From assembly GCA_037783545.1 (NCBI GenBank), contig JBBELK010000058.1:1-64000 (forward strand): a stretch of DNA of 64,000 nucleotides, in the 5' to 3' direction. Of this stretch, positions 52,101 to 62,500 are shown in pieces. The notes below the pieces were generated by a model. It made no database searches. It was given only the letters and a program-made list of their open reading frames with translations, and was not told the DNA's origin. Positions within the stretch are counted from its first letter, which is position 1. Each line of letters begins with the position of its first letter. A program made the translations under genes and the position numbers. The stretch comes from Henricia sp. BOLD:AAB3569. Taxonomy: Eukaryota; Echinodermata; Asteroidea; Spinulosida; Echinasteridae.

Positions 52101-53488
52101 GCTGTTTGAGTTTGTTTTACATGTTGCCTGCTGTAAGCCATGACAAAACTGGGGGTAGAAACTGCAGCAATTTGCCACAAGTCCAACTTGAAGTCTTATG
52201 TTTTTTCTTAACTTTTCCCTTCTGTCTTCCTTATGTGATGCACTCAAAACAGCGCCCTCTGTCTGTGATTTATTGCAATGAAATCTTCAAAGTTGAAAAA
52301 TGCCACCTTTTATTGATTTTACATCCAAACGAACAATAGTATGTCTTGCAGAACAAGTAATCCGTCATTATGAAGCAAAGCTTAGGCATAAAGTTGTTTA
52401 GGACGTCACAGGCCCTTTAAGATAGGTTTCCATTGAAAAGACATCCAGCACTTCAAGTGATTATGAGATTAGCAGCACATGAACTAGCGGCCATTTTCAT
52501 AGCAATGTTACAAAATACGTATCCATACATGGGCACGTCAACCATGTATACAGTACAGTGTCATGTCGTCGAATCCCTTGGACAACTGTACATGATATAC
52601 TTGGCCTACGTGTCGAAAAAACTGAAATACATTTGATCTTGCATAACTTTGTAATTTTCCAACTGCTTTTAACCACAATTTCAGATCATGTAAACAAGGT
52701 CTAACACATTTTATTGAGTGAGTTTCATTAGTTTTGTCAAAGAAGGTGAGATTTTAAAAGCCATACAAAAAAGTCATGTTCAGAATTCGCCACTTTTTAC
52801 TTGTCCTTCAATGTAATGCATTGCTGGGGACGGTGGTGAGTGTGCGAGCTGCAGACGAAAGCTAAGAAATGCAGGATCACCCCCAATGTTCTTGCAAGTT
52901 TACCATCTCGATCGTTTCGCGCAAAGTGACTTTTTCCGTATGGCTTTTAAATCTTGCCCTCTCGGACAAAGCTGATAAAACCCACTCAATAAAATTTGTC
53001 ATGATCTTAAATTTTTGTTTAAATCCGTTTAAAAATTACTTAAGATAAAAAAGTAGGACCTGTTTTCACACGTAGTACAAGCCTACTTAAACGTACCGTA
53101 CCCAGCCTGGTGTGCCGAATCCACAACCTGAACAAGCCTCAACTCTGCAAGATGTGTCTTCATTTTCTCTGAACCAACTTCAACGACTTTGACCTCAGTA
53201 ACAAGCACACCATGGTAAAAGTGTGCATAAACAGCACATATTGTTTATAGTAAAAGGTTCGAAACAAAACATTAACAAGAGGATACAGTATCACACATTT
53301 TACATAAAATAATGTCCTGTAAATTTCCCCCAAACATGTTTACCAAATAAAATTCATTATAAATTCCCTAGCCTTCGAAAGGAAATCAATTAACAGTACA
53401 TAACAAATCCTGCACACATTTAATTATCAACAGTTGTTCAATAGATTACCGGGAAATACATTTTTAAAAATTCATTATTATGACTTAC

Positions 53489-53519
<31 letters not shown>

Positions 53520-56500
53520 TCTTTCTGGTATTCATACCAAGGATTCCTCAATAGTGCTCATTGCACTGTCACTCGCAAGCGTGAGGAAACCCATGAAGAA
53601 TTCGAATTAGAATTAGAAATGGCCAGAGACACCGGGGATGATCCCCCTTGCTCTTTACGAAAGAATGCTCTGGGATCTTTAGAGTGCGTTTCCATTACCT
53701 AACACACTGGACCAACGGCTTTACATCCCTTCCGAAGGATGGAGCAAGTGTGGTTGAGTGCCTTGCCCAAGGGCACAGGTACCATAGCCGTGGGGAGGTT
53801 CGAACCTGCAACCCCAAGTTTTCACCTATGATTGCGAGTCAATGACCTAAACCGCTCGGCCACAGTACCCCACTGTACCATAAGCTTACCATTAGTCATA
53901 ATTATGACTTATGCTGAGTCATAACTATGATTTACTATTTTAATTATGTCCCTTTCATGCATATGTAGACAGAAATGCTCAACAGTTGCTTCTACACGAT
54001 GATCAACATATGAGTAAACGAAAAACCCAACTGTTCGAGTAATAGAATTACGCAACTGTTGGTGAAATTAATTAACCAACTATTGTGTAAACAGAATAGA
54101 CCGATCCAGTAAGCTCCGCCCATTTTGCACTTACCCCTGTTACATGTACTTAACCTTGCTTTATGTTGTTGCGCCATGGCTGTTGTATCGATAGATAAAA
54201 ATGTATTTCTTCAGGCTAAAAATTGTGATCAAGTAAAACACTTTAGTTTTTACAAGCTGCAGTGCATGCTCAATCATTTGAATGTATCGCAACGCGCGCG
54301 TGCGGCATCTTCGAATGAAAGTACGCTGGTGAGTATATTTTACACGTGCCCACGTGCGTCTAGTGGCGCGCGCGTATATGCGCGTGACTGTTGACCACCA
54401 ACAATCCCAGGTGTTCTACGTCACGGAAAGCAATCAATAGTGTCCATAACGATGCACAAACATGATAAATAATGGGGTACCGGTATATGAATAGGACCCT
54501 CTTGAAACTGCGAGAAAGAGCAAATTGGCAGTATAGCATTTGCTATCATAGTTGAGATGAATTTAGAAACACAAGAAAATTGCAATGCCCCGACTGGGAT
54601 TCGAACCCAGATCCTTGGCATACATGGCAAACTGCTCTACCAACTGAGCTATCTGGACATCCCGTCGGAGCACCACAACAATCTTGAGCTTGCCACTGTT
54701 TTTTCAAACAATGCAGTGGAGCAAATCCATGCCGACCAATTTAGCTACACTGATGGCCTATCGTGAAGAGAGGTCTTACCTCCATAGGAGGGGGAGGGGG
54801 GGAATCCATGCCAACCCATTCACTATATAGGTCATTATTATTATTATATATAATGGGGTATATGATAGGATTGACAATTATTCTCTAATTATCTCTTCAG
54901 GATAGGCTGTCAGTGTACAGCTAAATTGGTGCGTCCATCTTGTCTTGTTCCCCATAGTACATGTCAGGCACGATCAGTGTGACAGCGCGTGCAATCTTCT
55001 GTTTTGAGAGAATCACTGTCCGCGCTGGGCGTTGTCTTGATCGCGCTACGCGCATGTCATTGTGATGCACACAATGTATATTTTCAAAACGGGACCAAAC
55101 TATTTTTTCTGCAAGTTTCGCTTTGGTTACATGTACGTTCATTTTAACAGGGGAAAATGGAAGATAGATGCACCGTGATCAAGGCCTAGTATACATGCAG
55201 GCCTATTTGGTGTGGCAGTTAATCACCACTGAAATGAAACAACCAAATTTGGGATGAGAGAAAAATCACATGGGCCTTATCGAGATTCGAACCCGAGACC
55301 TCTAATTCATCTAGGCAGATAAAGAAAAAAGAAAGTAACTGTACAATGTGAAAACTGCCAACACATACCTGTGTGTCCTACGGGAATGCTTTTCATGTCA
55401 ACCGAGAAATTACCATGCGCAACACTAATTTTGCTGATTCGTCACATTGATATGTTTAACAACCTTAAATGCAATGGAACTAAATCCTCTGACATATGTA
55501 TAGTGCTGCCAGGGTAGCGATGTACACTGTCAAGCACTAAAAGACACAGTGTGGCATGTTAAATTAGTGAATAACCACATAAAATTCAAGGTTTGCTCAG
55601 TTCAAAGCATTCCCAGCAACATGCAGGCAAATTAAAGGGGCTGTGTCACGGTTTGCGCATATGCGCCAAATCCTTTACATTTTTGACATACGTGTGCGCT
55701 CAGACAAACGTAGTGCAATTTCGTTACACAACGCCATTGGTTCGTGTGCGTAAACGTACATCGTATACTTAGCACGTACTGCATGGGCAGTACGTGTTCA
55801 TTCATGAGTGTTTACAATACGCAGAATTCAACTACATAGTACATCGTGTTGCACGCCTTCCTTCGATTTGGCATCGCATGCGCACGGGCGTGATCAATGT
55901 CTGGAAACAAATCGGTACAGCAGCGGCGCCCACGGTGTCTTTCCATCGACAGAAGATATGCTGTAAAATTGCCGTCAGGATCAAATAAGCACACCAGTTT
56001 TGGTGGAAATCAAGGTTGAACAAATTGCTGTATCCAACCATGTCATTCATAAATCTGTCATGTTTTGCCGAGTTTTTTATGCGATAAAAAAACTCTTTCG
56101 AACGACGGATATTGATGTTTGATGGCTTAAAAATACGGCAAACAGTGCCATTTCAAGTAAAAAGTAATGCATCAGGACAACCTGGGCGTTGACAAGTACA
56201 CCACTGCCAAAATTACTAAAGAATTGTAAGGGATGGCAAAGATTGAATAGGATATGCAAAACCCAGCAAAAAAAATTGAAAAGGTTAGCCTCAAGTTTAA
56301 AGGGTAAATATACATACACCATGCAGTAAATAATTCAGCAGTGTTACGGGTTACCATTTATAAGCCATTTAAAAATACAACAGATTTTTTTAAAACTTAT
56401 TAAATATGAATCAAATAATTGTTTTTATTTTATGACTTTTTTAAAATCAGAAAAAAAAATACAATCCATATAAAGTACATATATTTCTATTAATTATATT

Positions 56501-59500
56501 TTGTACTAGCATTTCATTTTCGAAAAAACATTTGTTTACATATTCAATAGTTTTTTTTGTAGCACGTGTACTCTGCTTATCAATTGATTGATTTTAAATT
56601 GATTTTAAATGAAAATTGCTGATAACATGGCACTGTGTTATTAGTTTACCTTAAATAAATGTCTACCCAGCAAAATAAGCAGAGAATATTAGAAATTGAA
56701 GGGGGAAAAAAATTCAATTTTAATTGTTGATTCCACTGAAAATTAAATTAATACTTTTCTATACAATGAGAACAGCGAGTAATATTTGTGGTGCTCCGAA
56801 TAAAATGAAAAATTTAATTTCATATTTTGTAAACAGGCTGCTCAGCAACCGTCAGTTACTTCACATGTTTCATGAAATGTCTTGTGTGTTGGGAATTTAA
56901 TACCAAGCTTATGTGCACCCACAATTTTATTAGCTGGAATGGTCATTTTAAAAATTTAACGGTATACCTGTGTCCTACGGGAATGCTTTTCGCGTCAACC
57001 GAGAAATTACCATGCCAACACCGATTTTGCTGATTTGTCACAATGATATGTATAACAACCTTAAATGCAATGGAACTAAATCCTCTGACTTAAATACAAT
57101 TTACCACAAACCCAAACGGATTAGGCTTAATACCATGTAATACTGCACAGATTTAGCACAAATCCAATAATCACATGTACATGTATACGGTACATATGTA
57201 CATGTCACAAGACTTTGCCCCAAATTATTCAAGCAACTGACATTTAATTTCATTAATCTTTTTTAATGGTTTTATTTACATTTAATTAGTATTTATCTAG
57301 TTAATAATTAAAGGTCTTTCATAAAAAAAAATGCCTTAAAACTGAAGATGGAATTTTAAGTCAAATCATCCAGCTCACAATTGTGGGGGTGGGGTGAGTT
57401 TGGGTGGGGCGAGTTTGGGTGGGGCGAGTTTGGGTGGGGCGAGTTTGCCTGGGGCGTGTTTGGGTGGGGTGAGTTTGGGTGGAAATGGTCACAAACAAAG
57501 AATCACACTCAAATTAGCATACTACAGTATTTATATATGATGAGGGTATGATAGGATTGACAATTGCAGTGCCCCGACTGGGATTCGAACTCGGGTCCCT
57601 TGGCATACCGTACATGGCCAACTGCTCTATTTTGTTTATAACACACAAGGGAATCAGCTGGTTTGGTCCGGGGGGGGAGGGATAAGGGGAGTGCAATTTT
57701 CATGAAAGCGGAACTCCAACTCCAGACAAGCTGAAGTCGTCAAGTTTGGTGGTCAGTCTGAAGTGGCGCAGCGGGGGAATGACCTTCTCCCCCACCCCCC
57801 ACCCCCGCCCCCCACCTACCCCCACCTAGAATTTGTGTTCGATTTGGCGTACTATGTTTCAGGCCTTCGTGTTAGACAACAGCACAGATCCGTCACTTGC
57901 AGGTACTGTATCATGACCAAAAAAACCAACCAACTCCATGACGCAAAACGGAACTCCAAGGCTGCGTGCGGGCGTGTACTCATGTTAACACGAGTATACT
58001 CGGTCCCGACAAATAGAGAGTGTGCTCTTACTGCTGACAAGTGTCATGTGATTTGTACGAAGATGGTGGAATATGGGTGGGATTTTTTGTGAATTTGCTC
58101 AACGTATCAACTCAATAACTGAAACAATAACTCACTAAGGTTTGTTTTAGACGGCATCAAAGGTTCTCACGACTTACGGCCTGTATTTCCTCAGTTTCCT
58201 GTGAGTAGTGAAACGGCATTTTTTGTGCAGTGATGGCAAGAGACGTCCATCTTCACTGATTACCATTCGCGCACACGGACTGCAGACTTGCCGTTCGCGT
58301 GATGTGACCCGAGTGCAATGTGCACGCATTACTCCCGAGTAATGAGAACTGCACGCCCGAATGCAGCCCATAATGCTGGCAGGGGCGGTGCGCAAGAAAA
58401 ACCTGACTAAAAGTGTTGATAGCAATGGTAACAAACACCACTTTTTTTTGTGTTACCGATAAAATGTTACCTTTTTGGAAGAATTTACCAACTGATAGCT
58501 TTTTATAGAAATACTTTGCAAACAATTTCTTCCCATTCACTCAAACACAAAAACCCACGCATAAAGTTTTCTGAAGTATTACTGCATGCAGCTGAAATTT
58601 CTACAAGTCAAACATTCTGCAGTTTATAAACATTATTCTTTAGTTATTTAATGTTGTTGTTCCTGAAAATTGTAATTACGTTTTATATGCAAACAATGTG
58701 CCTTTAATTAATTAAAAAGTTTGTCGACTGCAGACTACATGTATACGTACCATATGTACCGTACTCACCCAACTGGCGACAGCATAGGCCAATGCGTGGG
58801 TCTGTGTTCCAGGCTATGATTAGAGATATGACCAATTAGTGCATGCCTCAGGTGCGTTACATCCCGTGGACCTGTCAGAATAATCAATTTATCCACATTA
58901 AGGATGAAATATGGCTTACGCAAAATCCTAAAATCTAATGGAGCATTTAATCAATGTTTGCAAGCACCATATGCGGAGCTATCTATAGTAATAACAATTA
59001 TTTTTTGTCCCTACCTTTTCGTAATTTGAAATAGAATGCCTAATCCATACTGCTCACAATTTTATGTTTGACATTGTATTTTCCTCCCACAATAAATGAT
59101 ATACGTATATAAAAACTAAAAAGGCATATCCGATGAGGCATATACTCATTAGATATTATGCCTAATCATATCAATTTCTGAAGAAAACATGGAACAATTT
59201 CAAGTTTTAAAACATTTTGGAAATTTGGGGAACATTTCCTTCCAGTCTAATTTTTGTGAGCAGGGTGTATTTTTATTAAAGAGTTTTATACACTTAATCT
59301 GCCCAAAAAAATATTATTTCTAAAACCCAGGGTTGTAACGAGTCTCCCTCTGCTCGAGTCCCAAGTCAAGTCAAACTGCCTTCGAGTCCCACGTCAACAG
59401 GGCTGTACAATGTAATGACTCGGACTCAATTTTCACTGACTAGACTCGACTCGAACTCAATTTTCACTGACTCGACTCGGACTCAATTTTCACTGACTCG

Positions 59501-62500
59501 ACTCGACTCGGACTCAATTTTCACTGACTCGACTCGACTCGGACTCAATTTTCACTGACTCGACTCGACTCGGACTCAATTTTCACTGACTCGACTCGGA
59601 CTCAATTTTCACTGCCTCGACTCGACTCGGACTCAATTTTCACTGACTCGACTCGACTCGGACTCAATTTTCACTGATACTCGACTCGACTCGGACTCAA
59701 TTTTCACTGATACTCGACTCGACTCGGACTCAATTTTCACTGATACTTGACGGCCTAGTGTATCATTTGCAATGACCCCAAAAAGTAATCGACAAGTTTA
59801 CAGGGTAAAAGTTCTGAAAGTAACGATTGAATTAATAGCAACTATCCAAAGAAAGGTTTCCGCTCAAAATTATATAATTTTACCAGAAAATAATCCGTAA
59901 TGATGAAATTATTTAGATCGTTTGCAAACGATTTACTTATATTGGGTTCGCATCTACGCGGTCCAAAATGCATGGGCGCTGTGTACTGCGTGTGCGTGTT
60001 CCAACGCGATGCATTTTTATGGATCATGCGCACGCAGTATATGATGTGCGCCACAGAGTGCATGACGCAAGCCACATAGTACCCGATCAACTGAGCGAAT
60101 ATTTGAAACACCCCGCCAAGACCAGGAAAACGCATACAGATTTTTTTTGCATAAAAGAGTTAAATAACCCGTACGATTGTACAGTGCTCTTCAGTCGCAT
60201 TTAATGTAGAAAATGTATGAAATTTGAAGTTTATAAACAGCACTGCTAACTTCACTTAGTTCATCCACTTTAGTTACAGACACTTGGACAAAAAATCCCT
60301 TTCAATTTATAAAACCTGAACAAAGAGGTTACTTTACACTATACATGCACATACCTTTGCTCACATCCCCTGTACCATTTTTCTGTAGGGCTTTGAAAAG
60401 CTGCATTAAAAAGGGACAGTCAATATGAAAAATAATGACAATTGAGCATGGAAATTTGGCAAATCGGTATTCAAACCCAAGACATACTGTTTATTGTACT
60501 TCAAGTAGTGCTAACTAGTGGCAAAACTTGTGATTTTGCACAAAGAAGCAACTGTATCAGGGACATAAAAAATCTTTAGTTTTCCGTCTTTTTATCCACA
60601 ATGCTGTTAAATCATTGCGAGCAAGGATACTATAGGACTTTTCCCACTAGACAAAATCTCAGGGGTGGCCCCGAGGCAACGCCGGGGTGAAATTAAGCCC
60701 CAATTCCCACTTGGATCATTCTATAAATTTGGGGTCCAATTTTTCTGTCCTGTTACATCTGACATCTTGTAAAATGTTGTAGTTTGTATTTCAAAGAGTG
60801 ATTACATAAAGTACCGGTACAATTCATAAAAATTTGTTTTGAAGGCATTTTTAATACTTGTATGGCAAACAGCAGTATGTCAGGTGTAACAGGGACGGAA
60901 AAAGGTCACACGTTGGACCCCAAATTTGTAGAATGACCCACTTGCAAGTCTCACCCCGCGCCACCTCTGAGAATAAAATTTTAGCCCAATATGACCTGTA
61001 ATTTATAGGCTCGGCGTATGTACATGTACAAGATCAAACATTTTACAGTTTTATACCACAACATATAAAGAAAAAAATGGGTAAATTAGCCGGCAGAAAT
61101 TCCTGCTAAAATGTAGATGCAACCATGCTTTAAACTTTCAAAATCAGTGCATTGTTGTGTTTAAGTAAATGGTAACAAAATAACGTGTGTGTGCGCACAC
61201 ATTTCTTTAAAAAAACAAACACAAATATATTTATGTGGTGTTTTTACCGTTGTTATCAACACTAAGTTATTTTCCTCGTCAACTCACAAAATAAAATTTT
61301 AGATCATTGCAAATGATAAAGGCCATTGCAATAAACCCAAAATGTTACTTCAGTTGTTACGAAAAACATTTATTATTATATGTAGATGGTTTTATTAAAA
61401 TGAGCATGCACATTCATTTTTCAGTAATATATGTTAATTACTTTTGACAGTTGTCATGGTTGTGCTGTATCTACGGCAGACTTTGAAATAACCTACAGCA
61501 CCACGGCAAATTGCCATTGGTGCCGTATGCCTTTGCTGTGTTGCCTAAAACCATTTTTTTTATTTCCTCATTTAGGCGCCCTTTACAAAGAGAAAATTGC
61601 CGTGCCCTTTTGAAAATGAATTCGTGGCCTGCTACGAAGCTGAAATTGTCCAGGAGTACATACATGATTGGTATCTCGAAGAATAAGAAATGTTCACAGA
61701 TTTACACATAACTTACACGATATAAACATGATGACATCAGAAAAGTGCTATAGTCTTTGAGAAATGAGCAAAACAGTTATTTTTCGTCTCGCGAGACGTA
61801 TGTAAATTCAATTTTCCCCAAAACCATTTCGCCTAAGTGCCATTTCGCCCCCAAACCACTTCACCCAAGGGTTTCGAGTCAACTCGGTCCCGGGTCAACT
61901 CGGTCCCGGGTCAACTCGGTCCCAGGTCAACTCGGTCCCAGGTCAACTCGGTCCCAGGTCAACTCGGTCCCAGGTCAACTCGGTCCCAGGTCAACTCGGT
62001 CCCAGGTCAACTCGGTCCCAGGTCAACTCGGTCCCAGGTCAACTCGGTCCCAGGTCAACTCGGTCCCAACGAACTACATGTAAGGCCCAGGACAACTCGA
62101 TCGACCGTACTTGGAAAATGTACAATGTTTCCAAGCAGCAGATCTTTTTCGATTCATTGGATGCAACATGCCAATTATTTAATTTCACCGTCTGATTGTG
62201 AATGGCAATTTGACGTTACATAGCGGCTTTCGCCTTACAAAATAACAAAGTGTAGGTGGGTCTGTCCACAGTAATGGGGTACATTTGAAAAATAAGTCAA
62301 TAATTTCTTTCAGATGTCTTTAGTTTATCTCAGAATTAAAGAAATGTCCTCGTTTTGTTCTCAGGAGATAACTTTTGCCCAAAAAGGTAAAACATTGCTG
62401 CCATAACATACATTTTTGAAAAGCTTACGTGTACAAATTTTCCTATTACGTATGTGGACAGACCATTTTGTGACATTTTTTTCCGTCTTTGTTACATGCG

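Noticed and set aside
53097-53193. 97-nt open segment as a constitutive QSOX exon
   Set aside because: Its phase does not fit the flanking exons, and the direct junction 58769 to 50060 aligns gap-free with known QSOX proteins; only the shorter 48-nt version was kept as a candidate.
54588-54664. Functional tRNA-Thr gene on the reverse strand
   Set aside because: The T-arm and D-arm are good, but the acceptor stem has a mismatch, the anticodon stem is imperfect, and a second damaged copy lies at 57565-57640; a tRNA-derived repeat fits better.
61879-62080. CRISPR array
   Set aside because: Units are contiguous 16-bp repeats with no unique spacers, and the genome is eukaryotic.
61757-62223. Repetitive [14 protein letters not shown] protein
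   Set aside because: Direct translation of the 16-bp minisatellite in two frames; no start, splice or codon evidence.
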